Of a DNA stretch of 64,000 nt, positions 43,220 through 52,214 are shown piece after piece. This stretch comes from Primorskyibacter flagellatus (GTDB taxonomy: Bacteria; Pseudomonadota; Alphaproteobacteria; Rhodobacterales; Rhodobacteraceae), in NCBI RefSeq assembly GCF_014638275.1, contig NZ_BMFJ01000005.1, forward strand, positions 1 through 64,000, read 5' to 3'. A program made the position numbers and the translations under genes. The number at the start of each line of letters is the position of its first letter. The stretch's first letter is position 1. The notes under the pieces were generated by a model. It was given only the letters and a program-made list of their open reading frames with translations. It was not told where the DNA came from and ran no database searches.

Positions 43220-43247
43220 TTCAATACCCCACGGAGGAAATAGAACT

Positions 43248-44057
43248 ATGTCGGATCGTTATGCAAAATACGACAAACTGAAATTTGACTACCCGGCGGA
43301 TCGCGTGCTGCGCATCACCTTCGACCGGCCCGAGACCTTCAATTCCGTGGATGCGGAAACCCACACCCAGATGACCGACATGTGGATCGACATCGACCGC
43401 GACCCCGACATTAACGCGGTCATCGTGACCGGCGCGGGCAAGGCGTTTTCCGCCGGCGGTGATTTCAGCCTGATCGAAAACATGATTGGCAATTCGCACG
43501 AGATCATGAAGACGTGGAAAGAAGCCAAGGATCTCGTCTATAACATCATCAACTGCAACAAGCCGATCATTTCCGCGATCAATGGCCCTGCGGCCGGCGC
43601 GGGCCTTGTGGTTGCCATTCTGGCCGATATCTCGATCGCCGGAAAGAAGGCCAAGATTGTCGATGGTCATCCCCGCCTTGGTGTTGCCGCCGGTGACGTC
43701 GCGGCGATCATCTGGCCGCTGCTGACCTCGATGGCCAAGGCGAAATACTATCTGATGACCTGCAAGCCGGTGTCGGGCGAAGAGGCCGAGCGTATCGGTC
43801 TGGTGTCAATGTGCGTCGAGGATGACGAGCTTCAGCAGATCGCTTTGGACACGGCTGTCGAACTGGCCAACGGCTCGCAAAGCGCGATCCGCTGGACCAA
43901 GTATTCGCTGAACAACTGGCTGCGCCAGGCCGGGCCGATCTTTGATGCGTCGACCGCGCTGGAGATGCTTGGCTTCATGAGCGAGGACGTCAAGGAGGGT
44001 GTGTTGTCGCACCGCGAGAAGCGCACGCCGAACTTCCGCAAGGACTGCCCGATTTAA
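43248..44057 (+). CDS. enoyl-CoA hydratase/isomerase family protein 3
   Basis: A 269-residue crotonase-fold protein. FSAGGDFSLIENMIGN and AINGPAAGAGLVVAILADISIA form the oxyanion hole. The region of the second hydratase Glu reads VDGHPRLGVAAGDVAAIIW, so neither hydratase Glu is conserved; this variant is common among crotonases in alicyclic and steroid clusters. GGAGG precedes the ATG at 43248; a longer frame overlapping the dehydrogenase was rejected. Confidence 0.88.
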   Translation: MSDRYAKYDKLKFDYPADRVLRITFDRPETFNSVDAETHTQMTDMWIDIDRDPDINAVIVTGAGKAFSAGGDFSLIENMIGNSHEIMKTWKEAKDLVYNIINCNKPIISAINGPAAGAGLVVAILADISIAGKKAKIVDGHPRLGVAAGDVAAIIWPLLTSMAKAKYYLMTCKPVSGEEAERIGLVSMCVEDDELQQIALDTAVELANGSQSAIRWTKYSLNNWLRQAGPIFDASTALEMLGFMSEDVKEGVLSHREKRTPNFRKDCPI

Positions 44058-44078
44058 CGCCCGATTGGACGAGGAGGC

Positions 44079-45281
44079 ATGGAAATGTCTGATGATATCT
44101 ACCAAGATATAGCTCAAGCCTATGCCGCTGCGGCCAACAAGGCTCCTGGCCTGAAATCGCGATTTGCGGCTGCCGGATTCGATCCGGCAGCCGTCACATC
44201 GGTGACGGACCTCTCGCGTCTTCCAGTGATGAAAAAGGAAGAACTTCTGAAAATCCAACGCGAGAACCCGCCCTTTGGCGGGTTTCTGGCGTCTGATCTG
44301 AAGGATATCGGGCGGATCTACGTGTCCCCCGGCCCGATTTTCGAACCGGCCCTTTCGGGCGGCGGCGGCCACGGCCTTGACCTGCTGTTCAAGTCGGCAG
44401 GCGTGGGGCCGGGGGGTATCATCCTGAACACCTGGATGTATCATCTGGTGCCCGCGGGGCTTTTGTTCGACGAAGCCGCACAGGCTGCTGGCGCCACCGT
44501 AATCCCCGGCGGCGTCGGCAATACGGAGCTTCAGGCACAGATCATCGTCGAAACCGGCGTGACTTCGATCTGCGCCTCGACCGCGTTTTTCCTGACGCTG
44601 GCGGACAAGGTGATCGAAACCTATGGCCGCGACGCATGGAAGGTGAAGACAGCCTTCCTCGGCGGTGAGATGGGCGACTGGATGACCAAGCGCCGCCGGA
44701 TCGAGGCCGAATACGGCGTGTCCACCTGGGCCGCCTATGCCACCGCCGATCTGGGCCTTGTTGCCTATGAGGATGGCGGCAAAGGCTACCTGGTTCATCC
44801 CGACCGCGTGGTGCAGATCTGCGATCCGATCAGCGGCGAACAGGTCGCCCATGGTGAACCGGGCGAGGTTGTCGTGACCGCGCGCGATGCCACCTGGCCG
44901 ATGATCCGGTTCGGCACCGGCGACAGCGCCTTTGCCCTGGAAAGCAACGCGGATGGCACCGTCAGCCGGATTTCAGCATTGCAGGGACGGGTCGGGGCAG
45001 CGGTCAAAGTGCGCGAGATTTTCGTTTATCCGCGCGTGGTTGAAGAAGTTGTCATCGGCACGCCGGGCGCAAAGGCCGCGCAGGCCGTGGTAACGCGCGA
45101 GAACGATCGCGACATGATCCGCCTCTCGCTTGTGCTGGAAGACGGTGCCGACGCTTCCGCCGCGGAAGCCGCCGCCGCTGATACCTTCAAACTGCATGCA
45201 CGAATTCGTGCTGACGAGGTGAACATTGTTTCGGAACTACCCGAAAATGCAGAACTGATCGTCAACCAAAACGACCGCTAA
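44079..45281 (+). CDS. PaaK-like (phenylacetate-CoA ligase family) protein with degenerate P-loop
   Basis: A 400-residue protein of the short adenylate-forming family typified by phenylacetate-CoA ligase: LSRLPVMKKEELLKIQRENPPFG at the start, WGAYATADLG-like WAAYATADLGLVAYE near residue 220, and FGTGDSAF followed by ALQGRVGAAVKVREIFVYP near the C-terminal hinge. The usual SSGTTG P-loop is replaced by IYVSPGPIFEPALSGGGG near residue 85, so adenylation activity is uncertain. ATG at 44079 or 44085 (both after GGAGG). It ends the operon from site 5 before a terminator. Confidence 0.85.
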   Translation: MEMSDDIYQDIAQAYAAAANKAPGLKSRFAAAGFDPAAVTSVTDLSRLPVMKKEELLKIQRENPPFGGFLASDLKDIGRIYVSPGPIFEPALSGGGGHGLDLLFKSAGVGPGGIILNTWMYHLVPAGLLFDEAAQAAGATVIPGGVGNTELQAQIIVETGVTSICASTAFFLTLADKVIETYGRDAWKVKTAFLGGEMGDWMTKRRRIEAEYGVSTWAAYATADLGLVAYEDGGKGYLVHPDRVVQICDPISGEQVAHGEPGEVVVTARDATWPMIRFGTGDSAFALESNADGTVSRISALQGRVGAAVKVREIFVYPRVVEEVVIGTPGAKAAQAVVTRENDRDMIRLSLVLEDGADASAAEAAAADTFKLHARIRADEVNIVSELPENAELIVNQNDR

Positions 45282-45321
45282 GATCGGGTCTCGATCATTC
45301 GCGACAACCGCAGAAACAGAT

Positions 45322-45350
45322 GGGCGGCCGGGCAACTGGCCGCCCTCTTT
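45322..45350 (+). terminator. rho-independent terminator, end of site-5 operon
   Basis: Stem GGGCGGCC/GGCCGCCC (8 bp, perfect) with loop gggcaact, followed by tcttt. It lies between the convergent PaaK-like and nitronate-monooxygenase-like genes and may serve both. Confidence 0.72.
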
Positions 45351-45352
45351 CG

Positions 45353-46318
45353 TCAGGAACAGAGCGCATCTTTGGCGCCCTGGTATTCCCGGTCGAGACG
45401 GTCGACGTAGTCCGCCGTGGTCATCACCTCTTTCACCGCTCCGATCCCCTGACCGCTGCCCCAGATGTCACGCCAGGCCTTGGGGCGAATGTCGCCGGTG
45501 GCCAGATCGAGTTTGTTGCCGATCCCGGCCAGGTTGTCCGGATCGAGACCGACCGCCCGCACCGACGGTTTCAGATAGTTGGCATGCACGCCGCTGAAAT
45601 AGTCGGTATAGACAATATCATCGGCCCCGCCTTCGACGATCATTTGCTTGTACTCCTCCGACGCGACCGCCTCGGTCATGGCAATGAAGGGGGATCCGAT
45701 ATACCCAAAATCCGCACCCATGGCCTGCGCCGCCAGAATTGAGCGCCCGGTCGCGATGGACCCGGACAGGGCAAGCGGACCATCGAACCATTTCCGGATT
45801 TCCTGAACCAGCGCAAAGGGTGACAAGGCCCCGGCGTGGCCGCCAGCGCCGGCGCAGACCGCGATCAGGCCGTCGGCGCCCTTGTCGATCGCTTTCCTGG
45901 CGTATTTGTTGTTGATTACATCGTGCAGTACAGTGCCGCCGCACTCATGTGCCGCCTGGTTGACGTCTTCCCGTGCGCCCATTGATGTGATCCAGACAGG
46001 CACTTTCCAGCGCGCACATATTTCGACGTCCCGCTCAATCCGATCATTCGATCGATGGACGATCTGGTTGACCGCGAATGGCGCGGCGGGCCGATCGGGA
46101 TTGGCCTGATTGTGCGCGTCAAGCTCTTCAGTGATGCGCTTGAGCCAGGCTCCAAGCAGCGGCGGTTCACCTTCGGACTCGCGTGCGTTCAGCGCCGGAA
46201 AGCTGCCGATGACGCCGGCTTTGCACTGGGCGACGACAAGATCCGGCCCGGACACCAGGAACATGGGCGAGCAGATCACAGGCAGGCGCAAGCGGCCGAG
46301 AGGGGTGTCGGAGTACAT
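45353..46318 (-). CDS. nitronate monooxygenase-family FMN protein
   Basis: A 321-residue TIM-barrel flavoprotein of the NMO/2-nitropropane dioxygenase family, which also includes FabK-type enoyl reductases. It shows LPVICSPMFLVSGPDLVVAQCKAG at the start, the FMN-phosphate region ALSGSIATGRSILAAQAMGADFGYIGSPF, and LIAVCAGAGGHAGAL with the catalytic His position. Within a CoA-catabolic island an enoyl-CoA or flavin-dependent reductase function is possible; nitronate oxidation is only the family name. It stands alone on the minus strand, divergent from the crotonase at 46542. Confidence 0.88.
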   Translation of the reverse strand: MYSDTPLGRLRLPVICSPMFLVSGPDLVVAQCKAGVIGSFPALNARESEGEPPLLGAWLKRITEELDAHNQANPDRPAAPFAVNQIVHRSNDRIERDVEICARWKVPVWITSMGAREDVNQAAHECGGTVLHDVINNKYARKAIDKGADGLIAVCAGAGGHAGALSPFALVQEIRKWFDGPLALSGSIATGRSILAAQAMGADFGYIGSPFIAMTEAVASEEYKQMIVEGGADDIVYTDYFSGVHANYLKPSVRAVGLDPDNLAGIGNKLDLATGDIRPKAWRDIWGSGQGIGAVKEVMTTADYVDRLDREYQGAKDALCS

Positions 46319-46541
46319 TGTCTATTTCTTCTTTGCTGTTTCAACAGGGGGTGCCGAGGCCCGTAGCCGTGACGGGCGCGCATGGGAAGGGAAGCCGAAA
46401 AAACGTGCCAGCAGACCGCAAGGAAATACACAGAACGGGTGAATTTTACACATGTCTGATTTTCCGCACCGGACTATAGCCCGTCGCTCAATGCCACTCC
46501 TATCGTGTTCCATGCTAGCCCATTCCTGGGAGGAGGAAGCG

Positions 46542-47312
46542 GTGCCATTGCTCTACAGCCGCTCGGAAAGCGTTGGTCGGATGACTTTCGATTTTCCCGA
46601 GAAGAAGAATGCCCTTGATCAAGACGCACGCAAAGAGATGGAACGCATCGTCACCCAGGTGCGCGACGATGACCGCGTGCGCGCGCTGTTGATCACGGGC
46701 GCCGGGGGCGCGTTTTGCGCCGGAGGCGATATCAGCACTTTCGCCGGTTCTTCGCCTGTGGCCATGCGGGACCGCATGAAACAACAGCACCGCGTAACCC
46801 GGATGCTATATGATCTTGAAAAGCCGGTCGTCGCGGCGGTTGCCGGGCCGGCCTTTGGCGTGGGGTTCAACATTGCGCTTCTGGCTGACGTGATCCTGGC
46901 CGCGCCCTCGGCCCGCTTTTGCCAGGCCTATGCGCGCGTGGCGATCGTGCCCGACGGTGGCGGGCTTTACTTGCTGGCGCGGACGGTCGGGACGCAGCGG
47001 GCGAAGGCGATGTTCCTGACGGCCCAGGTGATCGATGCCCAAGAGGCGCACGACCTTGGGATCGTCCACGCAATCCACGAAGAAGACGCGCTCGACGCAG
47101 AGGCCGATGCGCTGGCCGCGCGTCTGGCCGAAGGGCCGACCCGAGCCTTTGGGCTGGGCAAGTCGATGCTGAACCGTGGCATGGATTGCGATTTCGCGAC
47201 CTATCTCGAGATCGAGGCAACCGCCGAAGCCCATATCATGCAGACCGCAGATCACCGCGAGGCGGTCGCCTCTTTCAAGGAAAAGCGCCCGCCGCGCTTT
47301 GTCGGATCATGA
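46542..47312 (+). CDS. enoyl-CoA hydratase/isomerase family protein 4
   Basis: A 256-residue crotonase-fold protein starting at GTG 46542 (VPLLYSRSESVGRMTFDFP), with GGGAGGAGG just upstream. FCAGGDISTFAGSSP and AVAGPAFGVGFNIALLADVILA form the oxyanion hole; YARVAIVPDGGGLYLLARTVG has Asp instead of Glu, as in PaaG-like isomerases. The 223-bp region before it shows no site of the 16-bp palindrome. Its stop overlaps the next CoA-transferase start (ATGA). First gene of a seven-to-eight-gene plus-strand unit ending with TRAP genes. Confidence 0.88.
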   Translation: MPLLYSRSESVGRMTFDFPEKKNALDQDARKEMERIVTQVRDDDRVRALLITGAGGAFCAGGDISTFAGSSPVAMRDRMKQQHRVTRMLYDLEKPVVAAVAGPAFGVGFNIALLADVILAAPSARFCQAYARVAIVPDGGGLYLLARTVGTQRAKAMFLTAQVIDAQEAHDLGIVHAIHEEDALDAEADALAARLAEGPTRAFGLGKSMLNRGMDCDFATYLEIEATAEAHIMQTADHREAVASFKEKRPPRFVGS

Positions 47313-48499
47313 ACGCGGCGCCCGATAGTGGCCCGCTGGCCGGTCTTCGGGTGATCGACCTCGGGCAGGTCTACCTTGGGCCCTATTGCGGTCTGATGTT
47401 CGCGCTCATGGGGGCCGAGGTCATCAAGGTCGAGCCGCCCGGCGGCGACAGTATCCGCGGCATCGCGGGCGGGCGCGAGAACCCCGCAGCGATGATGCTC
47501 AATTCCAGCAAACAGAGCGTGACGCTCGATCTGGGGTCCGAGGGCGGGCGCAGCGCCCTGCTGGCGCTGGCAGATTCGGCCGATGTTCTAATCGAGAATT
47601 TCCGTCCCGGTACGATGGAGAAACTGCGGCTGGGGTGGGAAACACTCTGTGCCCGCAATCCGCGCCTGGTCATGGGGTCAGGAAAGGGCTACGCGGCCGA
47701 TTCCGTCTATCGCGATGCGCCGGCGATGGATTTTCCTATTCAGGCCCTGACCGGGCTGATGTCGGTGACCGGGTTTCCCGATGGTCCGCCGGTGAAATGC
47801 GGCGCAGCGATCACCGATTTTCTGGGCGGTATCCACCTTTTTGGTGGCATTATGGCGGCGTTGCATGCGCGCGGCGCGACAGGGCGCGGGGATTTTGTCC
47901 AGATCGCGATGCAGGACGTCACGCACCACGCGCTGGCGTCGAATGTCGCAAGCTATCTGCTGGCGCCTGACGGGTTCGCCGACCGGGCCGGCAACAGTCA
48001 GGCCGTGCTCAAGGTCGCACCCTACGACCTGTTTCCGGCGCGCGACGGGCAGGTGGCCATCATGTGCCTGAATGATCGCCACTGGCAGCAGCTGACCCGG
48101 GCCATGGGTCGCCCTAATCTGGCCGAAGATCCCGAACTGGCCGCGGGACCCGCGCGCTGCGCGCGGCGTGCCCAAGTCGATGGCTGGGTGACGGCGTGGA
48201 CCTCAAGTCAGACCCGCGCCGAGATTTTCGCGGCCCTGAGCAGCGCACATGTGCCGGGCGCCCCGGTGCGCACGCTCGCTGAGGTGGTGTCGGACGATGA
48301 CATGCGCGCCCGCGGCATGATCCATGACCTTCCGCATCCAGACCTGGGCACGGTCCCTGTTCCAGGGCTGCCGATGCGTTTCGCGGCTCACCCACAGGTC
48401 ACCCCTATCCCCGCACCAACCGTAGGCGCCGATACGGCGCGCATCCTGACCGCACTGGAACAGGACCTGCCCTCTGCTCAATCAAAGGACACCTACTGA
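47309..48499 (+). CDS. CaiB/BaiF-family CoA-transferase 5
   Basis: A 396-residue family III CoA-transferase: RVIDLGQVYLGPYCGLMFALMGAEVIKVEPPGGD, VLIENFRPGTMEKLRLGWE, and catalytic Asp170 in CGAAITDFLGGIHLFGG. The ATG at 47309 overlaps the crotonase stop, and the gene is followed after 1 bp by an acyl-CoA dehydrogenase, repeating the transferase-dehydrogenase order seen at 17466-19840. Confidence 0.92.
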   Translation: MNAAPDSGPLAGLRVIDLGQVYLGPYCGLMFALMGAEVIKVEPPGGDSIRGIAGGRENPAAMMLNSSKQSVTLDLGSEGGRSALLALADSADVLIENFRPGTMEKLRLGWETLCARNPRLVMGSGKGYAADSVYRDAPAMDFPIQALTGLMSVTGFPDGPPVKCGAAITDFLGGIHLFGGIMAALHARGATGRGDFVQIAMQDVTHHALASNVASYLLAPDGFADRAGNSQAVLKVAPYDLFPARDGQVAIMCLNDRHWQQLTRAMGRPNLAEDPELAAGPARCARRAQVDGWVTAWTSSQTRAEIFAALSSAHVPGAPVRTLAEVVSDDDMRARGMIHDLPHPDLGTVPVPGLPMRFAAHPQVTPIPAPTVGADTARILTALEQDLPSAQSKDTY

Positions 48500-48500
48500 C

Positions 48501-49676
48501 ATGTTCAAGCTCGATCCGGAATTGGAGGATTTTCGCAACGAGGCACGCAAGCTGGCTGAGCGCGAGTTTGCTCCCAGGGCCGCCCATTGGGACGAAGCCG
48601 AAGAGTTTCCAGCCGCGAACCGCGACAAGCTGGCCGAACTTGGCTATCTGGGAATGTTCATCCCTGAAGAATACGGCGGCTCCGGCGCGCCAGTGATCCA
48701 GGGCACGGTGTTTCTGGAAGAAATGGCGCGGGTCTGTTTCAACACGGCGCTGGTCTCGCAACTCTACCTGAACGGCCCATCCCGGGCAATCAGCGTTCTG
48801 GGCAGCGACGAGCAGAAAAAGCGGTTCCTGCCAGACATGGCGGCCGGCAAGAAATTCATCGCAATCGCCATCAGCGAGCCCGAGGCGGGGTCGGCGGTGA
48901 CAGACCTGCGCACCACGGCCACAAGGGACGGCGACGGATGGGTGCTGAATGGCAACAAATGCTGGTCCACGGGCGCCCATGTGGCCGATTATGCGCTGGT
49001 CTTCTGCCGTTTCGGCAAGGCCAGCGGGGCGAAGGGGATTGGTGCCTTTGTCGTCGATCTGAAGAAGCCGGGCGCTCGGATCGGCCACATATCGCTGAAG
49101 ATGGGTGGCCGGGGACTGACCGAGGCCGAGATTATCCTTGAAAACTACAAGGCCGGTCCCGAGGATGTGCTGGTCGAAGGGGACCCGGAAAGCTCGCGCT
49201 CCTTCGCGCTGTTGATGAGCAGTTTCGGACCCGAGCGGGTGGGCAACGCAGCGATGTGCGTGGGGCTGGCGCAGGGCGCTTTCGATGCTGCAAAGTCGTA
49301 TTCCGAGATTCGCCATCAGTTCGGGCGCCCGATCAAGGAGTTCCAGGGCCTGCAATGGAAAATCGCCGACATGGCCACACAGATCCATGCTGCGCGTCTG
49401 ATGGTCTATCGGGCCGCGACCAACCCCGCGCCGAACGGCTTTCCCGATCCGATGGATGCGACCATGGCCAAGCTTTACGCCAACGAAATGGCGCAGAGGG
49501 TCACGAACGAAGCGCTGCAGATCCACGGTCACAATGGTTACACGCGCGAATACCCGCTGGAACGTATGGTGCGTGACGCGCGCGGCTTCGCGCTTGGCGG
49601 TGGCACCGTCGAAATCCTGCGCAATACGATCGCCGCCATGGTCTACGGCCACAGCTTCGACCAGCGGCGGGGGTAG
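48501..49676 (+). CDS. acyl-CoA dehydrogenase 5
   Basis: A 391-residue dehydrogenase with IAISEPEAGSAVTDLRTTAT, WVLNGNKCWSTGAHVADY and IHGHNGYTREYPLERMVRDA followed by FALGGGTVEILRN near residue 370. Gly replaces the MCAD Glu. It is followed after 5 bp by another dehydrogenase of similar length and moderate similarity, so the two may form a heteromer or act in sequence. Confidence 0.93.
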   Translation: MFKLDPELEDFRNEARKLAEREFAPRAAHWDEAEEFPAANRDKLAELGYLGMFIPEEYGGSGAPVIQGTVFLEEMARVCFNTALVSQLYLNGPSRAISVLGSDEQKKRFLPDMAAGKKFIAIAISEPEAGSAVTDLRTTATRDGDGWVLNGNKCWSTGAHVADYALVFCRFGKASGAKGIGAFVVDLKKPGARIGHISLKMGGRGLTEAEIILENYKAGPEDVLVEGDPESSRSFALLMSSFGPERVGNAAMCVGLAQGAFDAAKSYSEIRHQFGRPIKEFQGLQWKIADMATQIHAARLMVYRAATNPAPNGFPDPMDATMAKLYANEMAQRVTNEALQIHGHNGYTREYPLERMVRDARGFALGGGTVEILRNTIAAMVYGHSFDQRRG

Positions 49677-49681
49677 GGCGG

Positions 49682-50836
49682 ATGCATCCCTCGTTGCTAA
49701 CGACAGAACAGGTCGCTCTCAAGGATGCCGCGCGAAAACTGGCGCTCGGGGAATTCCGGGACCGCGCCGCACGCTGGGACCGCGACGGCATCTACCCCGA
49801 GGAAAACCACCATCGGCTGGCCGCGCTTGGCTATCTGGGCATGACCATTCCCGAAGAATACGGCGGTGGCGGTGCGCCGCTGGTGGATTGCTATCTCGTG
49901 ATCGAGGAACTGGCCAAGGTGGATTTCAATACCGCGCTGATCGTTCACGATCAGAACGTCTCGCCCCGGATCATCGCCACCTGCGGCAGCGAGGCGTTGA
50001 AGCAGTCTTTCCTGCCCCGCTTCGCCGCGGGCGAGATCGAATGCGCGATCTCCTGGACCGAGCCAGAGGCCGGGTCGGACGCCACCGCGGTGACGACATC
50101 GCTGCGCCCGGACGGGGACGGGTTTGTGCTGAACGGCGGCAAGATCTTTACCACTTTCGGCGACAGGGCCGATTACCTTCTGGTCTATGCTCGGTTCTGC
50201 GAAAGCAAAGGCGCGCGAGGCATCGGAACCGTTTTGGTGCACCGCAAAAGCCCCGGCGTTTCGGTCCATATTCTTGAACAGAAGATGGGCGCGCGCGGCT
50301 GCAACGAATGCGAGATCCATTTCGACGATGTGCGGGTGCCGTCCGAAAACGTCGTGACCGAAGGGCTGGCCGGCAACTCCAGCGGCTTTGTCCGCCCGCT
50401 GGGTGTCTATAACGCCACGCGCGTCGGCATGGGGATACTGGCGCTTGGTGTCGCCGAGGGGGCGTTCGACCTTGCACGCGACTACATGAAGACCCGTCGG
50501 CAATTCGGCAAGGCGCTGTCCGAGATGCAGGGGCTGCAATGGATGATGTCGGACATGAAGGTGCAGATCGAGGCCGCGCGGTCGTTGTGTTATACGGCGC
50601 TGTCGCTGATCGACCGTGGCCAGGCCGATCCAACATTGTCTTCGATCGCCAAGGTTCAGGCCACCGAAATGGCACAGCGCGTCACCCATGACGCCATGCA
50701 GATGTTCGGTGGCTACGGCTATTTCGGTTCGCTTCCGTTGGAGCGGATGGTGAGGGATGTGCGGATGCTGACGATCACCGGGGGAACGACCCAGATACAC
50801 AAGAACGGGATTGCTCGGGCGCTCTTCACTGACTGA
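49682..50836 (+). CDS. acyl-CoA dehydrogenase 6
   Basis: A 384-residue dehydrogenase with AISWTEPEAGSDATAVTTSL, FVLNGGKIFTTFGDRADY and MFGGYGYFGSLPLERMVRDV followed by LTITGGTTQIHKNGIAR. Again the YEGT Glu is replaced (TGGT). The N-terminus (LTTEQVALKDAARKLALGEFRDRAARWDR) parallels that of dehydrogenase 5 directly upstream, which suggests an old tandem duplication. A crotonase gene follows in the same unit. Confidence 0.93.
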   Translation: MHPSLLTTEQVALKDAARKLALGEFRDRAARWDRDGIYPEENHHRLAALGYLGMTIPEEYGGGGAPLVDCYLVIEELAKVDFNTALIVHDQNVSPRIIATCGSEALKQSFLPRFAAGEIECAISWTEPEAGSDATAVTTSLRPDGDGFVLNGGKIFTTFGDRADYLLVYARFCESKGARGIGTVLVHRKSPGVSVHILEQKMGARGCNECEIHFDDVRVPSENVVTEGLAGNSSGFVRPLGVYNATRVGMGILALGVAEGAFDLARDYMKTRRQFGKALSEMQGLQWMMSDMKVQIEAARSLCYTALSLIDRGQADPTLSSIAKVQATEMAQRVTHDAMQMFGGYGYFGSLPLERMVRDVRMLTITGGTTQIHKNGIARALFTD

Positions 50837-50864
50837 CGAATCTTCGCCAAAGGGAGGGGCGGTC

Positions 50865-51641
50865 ATGACAAGCGATATCACTGTGGAACACTCAGAAGGT
50901 CTGGCCGTCGTGTCGTTGAACCGGCCCGACAAGCTGAATGCGCTGACCCTCGACATGCGCGTCGAACTCCTGGACGCGTTTCGCGATATCCAAACTGACC
51001 CGCGGATTCGCGCCGTATTACTGCGGGGCGAGGGCCGCGCTTTTTGTGCGGGTGCGGATATTTCGACCATGGGCAAGGACGATGTCTGGGGTGATCGGGC
51101 GCGCTTGTACAGGGCACACCAGATGATCCTTTCCATATTCAATTGCGAGAAGCCTGTGGTTGCCGCGGTGCGCGGTCCGGCGGTCGGGATCGGTCTGAGC
51201 ATGGCGCTCGCCTGCGACGTTATCCTGCTCTCCGAGACGGCAAGATTCGGTCAGGTTTTTCGCAAGATCGGGCTGGCCCCCGATGGCGGCGCGGCGTTTT
51301 TCCTTCAGAATCTGATCGGTCGGCAACGTGCGACGGACCTTGCCTTCTCAGCGCGGATGGTGCCGGCGGATGAAGCCCTGAGCCTGGGATTGGCAAGCCA
51401 GGTTCATCCCGATGATGCCCTCGACCGGGCGGCCCTGGACTATGCGACAGACCTGGCCGCGGGGCCAACCTTTGCCCTGGCCGGTACCAAGCGGCTGATG
51501 CGCGCCGCGATGCAACCGTCTCTGGAGAACTTTCTTGAAACAGAAGCCATCATTCAGGGGCAAATCATCAAGAGCGCGGATCACGCCGAAGGCATCGACG
51601 CCTTTCTGAGCAAGAGAAAACCGGTTTTCCGTGGCGCATGA
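50865..51641 (+). CDS. enoyl-CoA hydratase/isomerase family protein 5
   Basis: A 258-residue crotonase-fold protein from the ATG at 50865, after GGGAGGGG. FCAGADISTMGKDD and AVRGPAVGIGLSMALACDVILL give the oxyanion hole; VFRKIGLAPDGGAAFFLQNLIG has Asp at the PaaG-like position. The upstream in-frame ATG at 50811 lies inside the dehydrogenase gene and is unlikely. The gene ends overlapping the first in-frame ATG of the TRAP small permease. Confidence 0.9.
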   Translation: MTSDITVEHSEGLAVVSLNRPDKLNALTLDMRVELLDAFRDIQTDPRIRAVLLRGEGRAFCAGADISTMGKDDVWGDRARLYRAHQMILSIFNCEKPVVAAVRGPAVGIGLSMALACDVILLSETARFGQVFRKIGLAPDGGAAFFLQNLIGRQRATDLAFSARMVPADEALSLGLASQVHPDDALDRAALDYATDLAAGPTFALAGTKRLMRAAMQPSLENFLETEAIIQGQIIKSADHAEGIDAFLSKRKPVFRGA

Positions 51642-51682
51642 CCAAGCGGATTGGCCCTTTTTACGACAGGGAAGAGATAGTG

Positions 51683-52204
51683 ATGGAAACAGTTATTGCA
51701 CGACTTGGCAGGGTGTCGCGGATTATTACCTATATTGCGACTGCCCTGGCGGCGCTGATGATGGTCCATGTGACGATCGATGTCGTTCTGAGCCAGTTTG
51801 TCGCCGAGCCGCTGCCGGGAATGGTGGACTACGTGTCATACTATTACATGGTCGGCTTGGTCTTCCTGCCGCTGCCCTTCGTCGAATTTACCAACGAGCA
51901 CGTCAAGGTTGATCTGATTCACGATCTGATCCCGGCGGCGGGCAGGACCGTTCTGGACATGCTGGCGCTGGCATTGTCGGCTGTGTTCTATGGCCTGCTG
52001 ACCTGGCAAACCTGGATAGACGCGCTCGAGAAATACGCCATTGGAGAAAAATCCATGGGTATGGCGGCGGTGACCGTCTGGCCCGGTCGCTTCTGTCTGC
52101 CTCTTGGTGCAGGGCTGATGGTTCTGCTTTTGCTGGCCAAGCTGATCCAGAGGCCTTTCACCGACGCTGGCATGGCCGGCCCCAATCACGACATGTACGA
52201 ATAG
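51683..52204 (+). CDS. TRAP transporter small permease (DctQ-like)
   Basis: A 173-residue membrane protein with four hydrophobic segments at about residues 11-33, 50-70, 88-110 and 132-152, and the DctQ-type loop PFVEFTNEHVKVDLIHDLIP between the second and third. The ATG at 51683 has GGGAAGAG before it; an ATG at 51638 overlapping the crotonase stop would add 15 polar residues. It forms the membrane part of a sodium-driven carboxylate importer with the large permease 10 bp downstream. Confidence 0.9.
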   Translation: METVIARLGRVSRIITYIATALAALMMVHVTIDVVLSQFVAEPLPGMVDYVSYYYMVGLVFLPLPFVEFTNEHVKVDLIHDLIPAAGRTVLDMLALALSAVFYGLLTWQTWIDALEKYAIGEKSMGMAAVTVWPGRFCLPLGAGLMVLLLLAKLIQRPFTDAGMAGPNHDMYE

Positions 52205-52214
52205 GAGTGGAACG

